64,000 nt of DNA, taken from positions 434,001-498,000 of the forward strand of contig NW_027480565.1 in assembly GCF_051401765.1 (NCBI RefSeq), read 5' to 3'. Every line of letters begins with the position of its first letter. Position 1 is the stretch's first letter. Under the pieces are notes generated by a model, which worked only from the letters and a program-made list of their open reading frames with translations, searched no databases and had not been told where the DNA came from. The position numbers were made by a program, and so were the translations under genes. This document shows positions 37,206 to 50,100 of the stretch, one piece after another. This DNA comes from Calliopsis andreniformis. Lineage: Eukaryota; Arthropoda; Insecta; Hymenoptera; Andrenidae.

Positions 37206-38569
37206 GGATCTAACGTTCTTGTTTCGAACCGACGACTTTCGGTTCCGGAGCGACACGAACGCTCCATGATTCTCGATTATCTCGACACAGGTAAGAGACA
37301 GAGGACAGGAAGTGTATGGTTTTAGAGAGCCACGAGCACCAGGAATACGGATCTACCGTTGTCCCTTCGTTCCGTCGACATTCGGTTCCGGAGCGACACG
37401 AACGGGGACTTAGAATTTTTTCGCTCGGGCTCCGGAGCGACACGAACGGGGACTTCGAATTGTTTCGCTCGGACTCCGGAGCGACACGATCGCACCGATA
37501 TTCTACGTTCTCTCGGTCCACGGGAATCAGAGAGCAAAACAGCCTAATAGTTTTAGAGTGCCTCAACGATCTGGAATATGGATCTAACGTTCTCGTTTCG
37601 TACCGACGACTTTCGGTGCCGGAGCGACACGAACGCTCCATGATTCTCGATTATCTCGACACAGGTAAGAGACAGAGGACAACAAGTGTATGGTTTTATA
37701 GAGCCACGAGCACCAGGAATAAGGACCTACCGTTGTCCCTTCGTTCCAGCGACATTCGGTTCCGGAGCGACACGAACGGGGACTTAGAATTTTTTCGCTC
37801 GGGCTCCGGAGCGACACGATCGCTCCGATATTCTACGTTCTCTCGGTCCACGGGCATCAGAGAGCAAAACAGCCTAATAGTTTTGGAGTGCCTCAACGAT
37901 CAGGAATATGGATCTAACGTTCTCGTTTCGTACCGACGACTTTCGGTGCCGGAGCGACACGACCGCTCCATGATTCTCGATTATCTCGACACAGGTAAGA
38001 GACAGAGGACAACAAGTGTATGGTTTTAGAGAGCCACGAGCACCAGGAATAAGGATCTACCGTTGTCCCTTCGTTCCGTCGACATTCGGTTCCGGAGCGA
38101 CACGAACGGGGACTTAGAACTTTTTCGCTCGGGCTCCGGAGCGACACGATCGCTGCGATATTCTACGTTCTCTCGGTCCACGGGCATCAGAGAGCAAAAC
38201 AGCCTAATAGTTTTGGAGTGCCTCAACGATCAGGAATATGGATCTAACGTTCTCGTTTCGTACCGACGACTTTCGGTGCCGGCGCGACACGAACGCTACA
38301 TGATTCTCGATTATCTCGACACAGGTAAGAGACAGAGGTCAACAAGTGTATGGTTTTAGAGAGCCACGAGCACCAGGAATAAGGATCTGCCGTTGTCCCT
38401 TCGTTCCAGCGACATTCGGTTCCGGAGCGACACGAACGGGGACTTACAATTTTTTCGCTCGGGCTCCTGAGCGTCACGATCGCTCCGATATTCTACGTTC
38501 TCTCGGTCCACGGGCATCAGAGAGAAAAACAGCCTAATAGTTTTAGAGTGCCTCAACGATCAGGAATAT
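37206..38569. repeat. Proximal-type patch inside the transition zone
   Basis: The monomers at 37206 (374), 37580, 37910 and 38240 (330 each) closely match 32388-33795, with one 374-bp monomer shortened to 330. They carry GGGAATCAGAG (37532), GATCTGGAATATGG (37568) and the TACC/GTGCC type, which I do not see after this patch. Confidence 0.75.
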
Positions 38570-41500
38570 GGATCCAACGTTCTCGTTTCGAACTGACGAC
38601 TTTCGGTTCCGGAGCGACACGAAGGCTCCATGATTCTCGAATATTTCGACACAGGTAAGAGACAGAGGACAACAAGTGTATGGTTTTAGAGAGCCACGAG
38701 CACCAGGAATAAGGATCTACCGTTGTCCCTTCGTTCCGTCGACATTCGGTTCCGGAGCGACACGAACGGGGACTTAGAATATTTTCGCTCGGACTCCGGA
38801 GCGACACGATCGCTCCGATATGCAACGTTCTCACGGTCCACGGGCATCAGAGAGCAAAACAGCCTAATAGTTTTAGAGTTCCTCAACGATCAGGAATATG
38901 GATCTAACGTTCTCGTTTCGAAGCGACGACTTTCGGTTCCGGAGCGACACGAACGCTCCATGATTCTCGATTATGTCGACACAGGTAAGAGACAGAGGAC
39001 AACAAGTGTATGGTTTTAGAGAGCCACGAGCACCTGGAATAAGGATCTACCGTTGTCCCTTCGTTCCTTCGACATTCGGTTCCGGAGCGACACGAACGGT
39101 GACTTAGAATTTTTTCGCTCGGGCTCCGGAGCGACACGAACGTGGACTTAGAATTGTTTCGCTCGGGCTCCGGAGCGACACGAACGGGCACTTAGAATAT
39201 TTTCGCTCGGACTCCGGAGCGACACGATCGCTCCGATATGCTACGTTCTCTCGGTCCACGGGCATCAGAGAGCAAAACAGCCTAATAGTTTTAGAGCGCC
39301 TCAACGATCAGGAATGTGGATCTAACGTTCTTGTTTCGAACCGACGACTTTCGGTTCCGGAGCGACACGAACGCTCCATGATTCTCGATTATCTCGACAC
39401 AGGTAAGAGACAGAGGACAACAAGTGTATGGTTTTAGAGAGCCACGAGCACCAGGAATAAGGATCTGCCGTTGTCCCTTCGTTCCAGCGACATTCGGTTC
39501 CGGAGCGACACGAACGGGGACTTAGAATTTTTTCGCTCGGGCTCCTGAGCGTCACGATCGCTCCGATATTCTACGTTCTCTCGGTCCGCGGGCATCAGAG
39601 AGAAAAACAGCCTAATAGTTTTAGAGTGCCTCAACGATCAGGAATATGGATCCAACGTTCTCGTTTCGAACTGACGACTTTCGGTTCCGGAGCGACACGA
39701 AGGCTCCATGATTCTCGATTATTTCGACACATGTAAGAGACAGAGGACAACAAGTGTATGGTTTTAGAGAGCCACGAGCACCAGGAATAAGGATCTACCG
39801 TTGTCCCTTCGTTCCGTCGACATTCGGTTCCGGAGCGACACGAACGGGGACTTAGAATATTTTCGCTCGGACTCCGGAGTGACACGATCGCTCCGATATG
39901 CTACGTTCTCTCGGTCCACGGGCATCAGAGAGCAAAACAGCATAATAGTCTTAGAGTGCCTCAACGATCAGGAATATGGATCTAACGTTCTCGTTTCGAA
40001 CCGACGACTTTCGGTTCCGGAGCGACACGAAGGCTCCATGATTCTCGATTGTCTCGACACAGGTAAGAGACAGAGGACAACAAGTCTATGGTTTTAGAGA
40101 GCCACGAGCACCAGGAATAAGGATCTACCGTTGTCCCTTCGTTCCGTCGACATTCGGTTCCGGAGCGACACGAACAGGGACTTAGAATTTTTTCGCTCGG
40201 GCTCCGGAGCGACACGAACAGGGACTTAGAATTTTGTCGCTCGGGCTCCGGAGCGACTCGAACGGGGACTTAGAATATTTTCGCTCGGACTCCGGAGCGA
40301 CACGAACGGGGACTTAGAAAATTTTCGCTCGGACTCCGGAGTAACACGATCGCTCCGATATGCTACGTTCTCTCGGTCCACGGACATCAGAGAGCAAAAC
40401 AGCCTAATAGTTTTAGAGCGCCTCAACGGTCAGGAATGTGGATCTAACGTTCTTGTTTCGAACCGACGACTTTCGGTTCCGGAGCGACACGAACGCTCCA
40501 TGATTCTCGATTATCTCCACACAGGTAAGAGACAGAGGACAACAAGAGTATGGTTTTAAAGAGCCACGAGCACCAGGAATAAGGATCCACCGTTGTCCCT
40601 TCGTTCCTTCGACATTCGGTTCCGGAGCGACACGAACGGTGTCTTAGAATTTTTTCGCTCGGGCTCCGGAGCGACACGAACGTGGACTTAGAATTGTTTC
40701 GCTCGGGCTCCGGAGCGACACGAACGGGCACTTAGAATATTTTCGCTCGGACTCCGGAGCGACACGATCGCTCCGATATGCTACGTTCTCTCGCTCCACG
40801 GACATCAGAGAGCAAAACAGCCTAATAGTTTTAGAGCGCCTCAACGATCAGGAATGTGGATCTAACGTTCTTGTTTCGAACCGACGACTTTCGGTTCCGG
40901 AGCGACACGAACGCTCCATGATTCTCGATTATCTCGACACAGGTAAGAGACAGAGAACAACAGGTGTATGGTTTTAGAGAGCCACGAGCACCAGGAATAA
41001 GGATCTACCGTTGTCCCTTCGTTCCGACGACATTCGGTTCCGGAGCGACACGAACGGTGACTTAGAATTTTTTCGCTCGGGCTCCGGAGCGACACGAACG
41101 GTGACTTAGAATTTTTTCGCTCGGGCTCCGGAGCGACACGAACGGGGACTTAGAATATTTTCGCTCGGACTCCGGAGCGACACGATCGCTCCGATATGCA
41201 ACGTTCTCTCGGTCCACGGGCATCAGAGAGCAAAACAGCCTAATAGTTTTAGAGTGCCTCAACGATCAGGAATATGGATCTAACGTTCTCGTTTCGAACC
41301 GACGACTTTCGGTTCCGGAGCGACACGAGCGCTCCATGATTCTCGATTATCTCGACACAGGTAAGAGACAGAGGACAGCAAGTGTATGGTTTTAGAGAGC
41401 CACGAGCACCAGGAATACGGATCTACCGTTGTCCCTTCGTTCCGTCGACATTCGGTTCCGGAGCGACACGAACGGGGACTTAGAATTTTTTCGCTCGGGC

Positions 41501-44500
41501 TCCGGAGCGACACGAACGTGGACTTAGAATTGTTTCGCTCGGGCTCCGGAGCGACACGAATGGGCACTTAGAATATTTTCGCTCGGACTCCGGAGCGACA
41601 CGATCGCTCCGATATGCTACGTTCTCTCGGTCCACGGGCATCAGAGAGCAAAACAGCCTAATAGTTTTAGAGCGCCTCAACGATCAGGAATGTGGATCTA
41701 ACGTTCTTGTTTCGAACCGACGACTTTCGGTTCCGGAGCGACACGAACGCTCCATGATTCTCGATTATCTGGACACAGGTAAGAGACAGAGGACAGGAAG
41801 TGTATGGTTTTAGAGATCCACGAGCACCAGGAATAAGGATCTACCGTTGTCCCTTCGTTCCGTCGACATTCGGTTCCGGAGCGACACGAACGGGGACTTA
41901 GAATATTTTCGCTCGGACTCCGGAGCGACACGATCGCTACGATATGCTACGTTCTCTCGGTCCACGGGCATCAGAGAGCAAAACAGCCTAATAGTCTTAG
42001 AGTGCCTCAACGATCAGGAATATGGATCTAACGTTCTCGTTTCGAACCGACGACTTTCGGTTCCGGAGCGACACGAAGGCTCCATGATTCTCGATTGTCT
42101 CGACACAGGTAAGAGACAGAGGACAACAAGTCTATGGTTTTAGAGAGCCACGAGCACCAGGAATAAGGATCTACCGTTGTCCCTTCGATCCGTCGACATT
42201 TGGTTCCCGAGCGACACGAACAGGGACTTAGAATTTTTTCGCTCGGGCTCCGGAGCGACACGAACCGGGACTTAGAATTTTTTCGCTCGGACTCCGGAGT
42301 GACACGATCGCTCCGATATGCTACGTTCTCTCGGTCCACGGGCATCAGAGAGCAAAACAGCCTAATAGCTTTAGAGTGCCTCAACGATCAGGAATATGGA
42401 TCTAACGTTCTCGTTTCGAACCGACGACTTTCGGTTCCGGAGCGACACGAAGGCTCCATGATTCTCGATTGTCTCGACACAGGTAAGAGACAGAGGACAA
42501 CAAGTCTATGGTTTTAGAGAGCCACGAGCACCAGGAATAAGGATCTACCGTTGTCCCTTCGATCCGTCGACATTTGGTTCCGGAGCGACACGAGCAGGGA
42601 CTTAGAATTTTTTCGCTCGGGCTCCGGAGCGACACGAACAGGGACTTAGTATTTTATCGCTCGGGCTCCGGAGCGACTCGAACGGGGACTTAGAATATTT
42701 TCGCTCGGACTCCGGAGCGACACGAACGGGGACTTAGAAAATTTTCGCTCGGACTCCGGAGTAACACGATCGCTCCGATATGCTACGTTCTCTCGGTCCA
42801 CGGGCATCAGAGAGCAAAACAGCCTAATAGTCTTAGAGTGCCTCAACGATCAGGAATATGGATCTAACGTTCTCGTTTCGAACCGACGACTTTCGGTTCC
42901 GGAGCGACACGAAGGCTCCATGATTCTCGATTATCTCGACACAGGTAAGAGACAGAGGACAACAAGTGTATGGTTTTAGAGAGCCACGAGGACCAGGAAT
43001 AAGGATCTACCGTTGTCCTTTCGTTCCGGCGACATTCGGTTCCGGAGCGACACGAACGGTGACTTAGAATTTTTTCGCTCGGGCTCCGGAGCGACACGAA
43101 CGGGTACTTAGAATTTTTTCGCTCGGGCTCCGAAGCGACACGAACGGGGACTTAGAATATTTTCGCTCGGACTCCGGACCAACACGATCGCTCCGATATG
43201 CTACGTTATCTCGGTCCACGGACATCAGAGAGCAAAACAGCCTAATAGTTTTAGAGCGCCTCAAGGATCAGGAATGTGGATCTAACGTTCTTGTTTCGAA
43301 CCGACGACTTTCGGTCCCGGAGCGACACGAACGCTCCATGATTCTCGATTATCTCCACACAGGCAAGAGACAGAGGACAACAAGTGTATGGTTTTAGAGA
43401 GCCACGAGCACCAGGAATAAGGATCTACCGTTGTACCTTCGTTCCGTCGACATTCGGTACCTGAGCGACACGGACGGGGACTTAGAATCTTTTCGCTCGG
43501 GCTCCGGAGCGACAAGAACGGGGACTTAGAATATTTTCGCTCGGTCTCCGGACAGACACGATCGCTCCGATATGCTACGTTCTCTCGGTCCACGGCCATT
43601 AGAGAGCCAAACAGCCTAATAGTTTTAGAGTGCCTCAACGATCAGGAATGTGGATCTAACGTTCTTGTTTCGAACCGACGACTTTCGGTTCCGGAGCGAC
43701 ACGAACGCTCCATGATTCTCGATTATCTCGACACAGGTTAGAGACAGAGGACAGGAAGTGTATGGTTTTAGAGATCCACGAGCACCAGGAATAAGGATCT
43801 ACCGTTGTCCCTTCGTTCCGTCGACATTCGGTTCCGGAGCGACACGAACGGGGACTTAGAATATTTTCGCTCGGACTCCGGAGCGACACGATCGCTACGA
43901 TATGCAACGTTCTCACGGTCCACGGGCATCAGAGAGCAAAACAGCCTAATAGTTTTAGAGTTCCTCAACGATCAGGAATATGGATCTAACGTTCTCGTTT
44001 CGAAGCGACGACTTTCGGTTCCGGAGCGACACGAACGCTCCATGATTCTCGATTATCTCGACAGAGGTAAGAGACAGAGGACAACAAGTGTATCGTTTTA
44101 GAGAGCCACGAGCACTAGGAATAAGGATCTACCGTTGTCCCTTCGTTCCGTCGACATTCGGTTCCGGAGCGACACGAGCGGGGACTTAGAATTTTTTCAC
44201 TCGGGCTCCGGAGCGACACGAACGGGGACTTAGAATATTTTCGCTTGGACTCCGGAGCTACACGATCGCTCAGATATGCTACGTTCTCTCGGTCCACGGG
44301 CATCAGAGAGCAAAACAGCCTAATAGTCTTAGAGTGCCTCAACGATCAGGAATATGGATCTAACGTTCTCGTTTCGAACCGAAGACTTTCGGTTCCGGAG
44401 CGACACGAAGGCTCCATGATTCTCGATTATCTCCACACAGGTAAGAGACAGAGGACAACAAGAGTATGGTTTTAGAGAGCCACGAGCACCAGGAATAAGG

Positions 44501-47149
44501 ATCCACCGTTGTCCCTTCGTTCCTTCGACATTCGGTTCCGGAGCGACACGAACGGTGTCTTAGAATTTTTTCGCTCGGGCTCCGGAGCGACACGAACGTG
44601 GACTTAGAATTGTTTCGCTCCGGCTCCGGAGCGACACGAACGGGCACTTAGAATATTTTCGCTCGGACTCCGGAGCGACACGATCGCTCCGATATGCTAC
44701 GTTCTCTCGCTCCACGGACATCAGAGAGCAAATCAGCCTAATAGTTTTAGAGCGCCTCAACGATCAGGAATGTGGATCTAACGTTCTTGTTTCGAACCGA
44801 CGACTTTCGGTTCCGGAGCGACACGAACGCTCCATGATTCTCGATTATCTCGACACAGGTAAGAGACAGAGAACAACAAGTGTATGGTTTTAGAGAGCCA
44901 CGAGCACCAGGAATAAGGATCTACCGTTGTCCCTTCGTTGCGACGACATTCGGTTCCGGAGCGACACGAACGGGGACCTAGAATTTTTTCGCTCGGGCTC
45001 CGGAGCGACACGAACGTGGACTTAGAATTTTTTCGCTCGGGCTCCGGAGCGACACGAACGTGGACTTAGAATTTTTTCGCTCGGGCTCCGGAGCGACACG
45101 AACGGGGTCTTAGAATTTTTTCGCTCGGACTCCGGAGCGACACGATCGCTCCGATATTCTACGTTCTCTCGGTCCACGGGCATCAGAGAGCAAGACAGCC
45201 TAATAGTTTTGGAGTGCCTCAACGATCAGGAATATGGATCTAACGTTCTCGTTTCGAACCGACGACTTTCGGTTCCGTAGCGACACGAAGGCTCCATGAT
45301 TCTCGATTATTTCGACACAGGTAAGAGACAGAGGACAACAAGTGTATGGTTTTAGAGAGCCACGAGCACCAGGAATAAGGATCTACCGTTGTCCCTTCGT
45401 TCCGTCGACATTCGGTTCCGGAGCGACACGAACGGGGACTTAGAATTTTTTCGCTCGGGCTCCGGAGCGACACGATCGCTCCGATATTCTACGTTCTCTC
45501 GGTCCACGGCCATCAGAGAGCAAAACAGCCTAATAGTTTTAGAGTGCCTCAACGATCAGGAATATGGATCTACCGTTCTCGTTTCGAACCGACGACTTTC
45601 GGTTCCAGAGCGACACGAACGCTCCATGATTCTCGATTATCTCGACACAGGTAAGAGACAGAGGACAACAAGTGTATGGTTTTAGAGAGCCACGAGCACC
45701 AGGAATAAGGATCTACCGTTGTCCCTTCGTTCCGTCGACATTCGGTTCCGGAGCGACACGAACGGGGACTTAGAATTTTTTCGCTCGGGCTCCGGAGCGA
45801 CACGAACGGTGCCTTAGAATTTTTTCGCTCGGGCTCCGGAGCGACACGAACGGGGACTTAGAATATTTTCGCTCGGACTCCGGACCGACACGATCGCTCG
45901 GATATGCTACGTTCTCTCGGTCCACGGGCATCTGAGAGCAAAACAGCCTAATAGCTTTAGAGTGCCTCAACGATCAGGAATATGGATCAAACGTTCTTGT
46001 TTCGAACCGACGACTTTCGGTTCCGGAGCGACACGAACGCTCCATGATTCTCGATTATCTCGACACAGGTAAGAGGCAGAGGACAACAAGTGTATGGTTT
46101 TAGAGAGCCACGAGCACCAGGAATAAGGATCTACCGTTGTCCCTTCGTTCCGGCGACATTCGGCTCCGGAGCGACACGAACGGTCACTTAGAATTTTTTC
46201 GCTCGGGCTCCGGAGCGACACGAACGGGGACTTAGAATATTTTCGCTCGGACTCCGGAGCGACACGATCGCTCCAATATGCAACGTTCTCTCGGTCCACG
46301 GGCATCAGAGAGCAAAACAGCCTAATAGTTTTAGAGTGCCTCAACGATCAGGAATATGGATCTAACGTTCTCGTTTCGAACCGACGACTTTCGGTTCCGG
46401 AGCGACACGAGCGCTCCATGATTCTCGATTATCTCGACACAGGTAAGAGACAGAGGACAGCAAGTGTATGGTTTTAGAGAGCCACGAGCACCAGGAATAC
46501 GGATCTACCGTTGTCCCTTCGTTCCGTCGACATTCGGTTCCGGAGCGACACGAACGGGGACTTAGAATTTTTTCGCTCGGGCTCCGGAGCGACACCAACG
46601 GTGCCTTAGAATTTTTTCGCTCGGGCTCCGGAGGGACACGAACGGGGACTTAGAATATTTTCGCTCGGACTCCGAACCGACACGATCGCTCGGATATGCT
46701 ACGTTCTCTCGGTCCACGGGCATCTGAGAGCAAAACAGCCTAATAGCTTTAGAGTGCCTCAACGATCAGGAATATGGATCTAACGTTCTTGTTTCGAACC
46801 GACGACTTTCGGTTCCGGAGCGACACGAACGCTCCATGATTCTCGATTATCTCGACACAGGTAAGAGGCAGAGGACAACAAGTGTATGGTTTTAGAGAGC
46901 CACGAGCACCAGGAATAAGGATCTACCGTTGTCCCTTCGTTCCGGCGACATTCGGCTCCGGAGCGACACGAACGGTGACTTAGAATTTTTTCGCTCGGGC
47001 TCCGGAGCGACACGAACGGGGACATAGAATATTTTCGCTCGGACTACGGAGCGACACGATCGCTCCGATATGCAACGTTCTCTCGGTCCACGGGCATCAG
47101 AGAGCAAAACAGCCTAATAGTTTTAGAGTGCCTCAACGATCAGGAATAT
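38570..47149. repeat. Mixed middle block rich in 418- and 462-bp monomers
   Basis: The 22 monomers include three of 462 bp (39978, 42398, 44774) and several runs of 418 bp. GGATCCAACG starts two monomers (38570, 39648). A direct neighbour duplication is visible at 42024 and 42398, both with the CTCGATTGTCTCG and AAGTCTATGG variants. AACC/GTTCC types dominate. Confidence 0.8.
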
Positions 47150-50100
47150 GGATCTAACGTTCTCGATTCGAAGCGACGACTTTCGGTTCCGGAGCGACAC
47201 GAACGCTCCATGATTCTCGATTATCTCGACACAGGTAAGAGACAGAGGACAACAAGGGTATGGTTTTCGAGAGCCACGAGCACCAGGAATAAGGATCTAC
47301 CGTTGTCCCTTCGTTCCGGCGACATTCGGTTCCGGAGCGACACGAACGGTGCCTTAGAATTTTTTCGCTCGGGATCCGGAGCGACACGAACGGGGACTTA
47401 GAGTATCTTCGCTCGGACTCCGGAGCGACACGATCGCTCAGATATGCTACGTTCACTCGGTCCACGGGCATCAGAGAGCAAAACAGCCTAATAGTTTTAG
47501 AGTGCCTCAACGATCAGGAATATGGATCTAACGTTCTCGTTTCGAAGCGGCGACTTTCGGTTCCGGAGCGACACGAACGCTCCATGATTCTCGATTATCT
47601 CGTCACAGGTAAGAGACAGAAGACAACAAGTGCAAGGCTTTAGAGAGCCACAAGCACCAGGAATAAGGATCTACCGTTGTCCCTTCGTTCCGTCGACATT
47701 CGGTTCCGGGGCGACACGAAAGGGGACCTAGAATTTTTTCGCTCGGTCTCCGGAGCGACACGAACGGGGACTTAGAATATTATCGCTCGGACTCCGGAGC
47801 GACACGATCGCTCCCATATGCTACGTTCTCTCGGTCCACGGGCATCAGAGAGCAAAACAGCCTAATAGTTTTAAAGTGCCTCAACGTTCAGGAATATGGA
47901 TCTAACGTTCTCGTTTCGAACCGACGACTTTCGGTTCCGGAGCGACACGAACGATCCATGATTCTCGATTATCTCGACACAGGTAAGAGACAGAGGACAG
48001 CAAGTGTATGGTTTTAGAGAGCCACGAGCACCAGGAATAAGGATCTACCGTTGTCCCTTCGTTCCGTCGACATTCGGTTCCGGAGCGACACGAACGGGGA
48101 CTTAGAATTTTTTCGCTCGGGCTCCGGAGCGACACGATCGCTCCGATATTCTGCGTTCTCTCGGTCCACGGCCATCAGAGAGCAAAACAGCCTAATAGTT
48201 TTAGAGTGCCTCAACGATCAGGAATACGGATCTAACGTTCTCGTTTCGAAGCGACGACTTTCGGTTCCGGAGCGACACGAACGCTCCATGATTCTCGATT
48301 ATCTCGACACAGGTAAGAGACAGAGGACAGCAAGTGTATGGTTTTAGAGAGCCACGAGCACCAGGAATAAGGATCTACCGTTGTCCCTTCGTTCCGTCGA
48401 CATTCGGTTCCGGAGCGACACGAACGGGGACTTAGAATTTTTTCGCTCGGGCTCCGGAGCGACACGAACGGGGAATTAGAATTTTTTCTCTCGGACTCCG
48501 GATCGACACGATCGCTCCGATATGCTACGTTCTCTCGGTCCACGGGCATCAGAGAGCAAAACAGCCTAATAGTTTTAGAGTGCCTCAACGATCAGGAATA
48601 TGGATCTAACGTTCTCGTTTCGAACCGACGACTTTCGGTTCCGGAGCGACACGAACGCTCCATGATTCTCGATTATCTCGACACAGGTAAGAGACAGAGG
48701 ACAACAAGTGTATGGTTTTAGAGCGCCACGAGCACCAGGAATAAGGATCTACCGTTGTCCCTTCGCTCCGTCGACATTCCGTTCCGGAGCGACACGAACG
48801 GGGACTTCGAATTTTTTCGCTCGGGCACCGGAGCGACACGAACGGGGACTTAGAATATTTTCGCTCGGACTCCGGAGCGACACGATCGCTCCGATATGCT
48901 ACGTTCTCTCGGTCCACGGCCATCAGAGAGCATAACAGCCTAATAGTTTTAGAGTGCCTCAACGATCAGGAATATGGATCTAACGTTCTCGTTTCGAACC
49001 GACGACTTTCGGTTCCGGAGCGACACGAACGCTCCATGATTCTCGATTATCTCGACACAGGTAAGAGACAGAGGACAGGAAGTGTATGGCTTTAGAGATC
49101 CACGAGCACCAGGAATAAGGATCTACCGTTGTACCTTCGTTCCGTCGACATTCGGTTCCGGAGCGACACGAACGGTGACTTAGAATTTTTTCGCTCGGGC
49201 TCCGGAGCGACACGAACAGTGCCTTAGAATTTTTTCGCTCGGGATCCGGAGCGACACGAACGGGGACTTAGAGTATCTTCGCTCGGACTCCGGAGCGACA
49301 CGATCGCTCAGATATGCTACGTTCACTCGGTCCACGGGCATCAGAGAGCAAAACAGCCTAATAGTTTTAGAGTGCCTCAACGATCAGGAATACGGATCTA
49401 ACGTTCTCGTTTCGAAGCGACGACTTTCGGTTCCGGAGCGACACGAACGCTCCATGATTCTCGATTATCTCGACACAGGTAAGAGACAGAGGACAGCAAG
49501 TGTATGGTTTTAGAGAGCCACGAGCACCAGGAATAAGGATCTACCGTTGTCCCTTCGTTCCGTCGACATTCGGTTCCGGAGCGACACGAACGGGGACTTA
49601 GAATTTTTTCGCTCGGGCTCCGGAGCGACACGAACGGGGAATTAGAATTTTTTCGCTCGGACTCCGGATCGACACGATCGCTCCGATATGCTACGTTCTC
49701 TCGGTCTACGGGCATCAGAGAGCAAAACAGCCTAATAGTTTTAGAGTGCCTCAACGATCAGGAATATGGATCTAACGTTCTCGTTTCGAAGCGACGACTT
49801 TCGGTTCCGGAGCGACACGAACGCTCCATGATTCTCGATTATCTCGACACAGATAAGAGACAGAGGACAACAAGTGTATGGTTTTAGAGAGCCACGAGCA
49901 CCAGGAATAAGGATCCACCGTTGTCCCTTCGTTCCGTCGACATTCGGTTCCGGGGCGACACGAACGGGGACCTAGAATTTTTTCGCTCGGTCTCCGGAGC
50001 GACACGAACGGGGACTTAGAATTTTTTCGCTCGGGCTCCGGAGCGACACGAACGGGGACTTAGAATATTTTCGCTCGGACTCCGGACCGACACGATCGCT

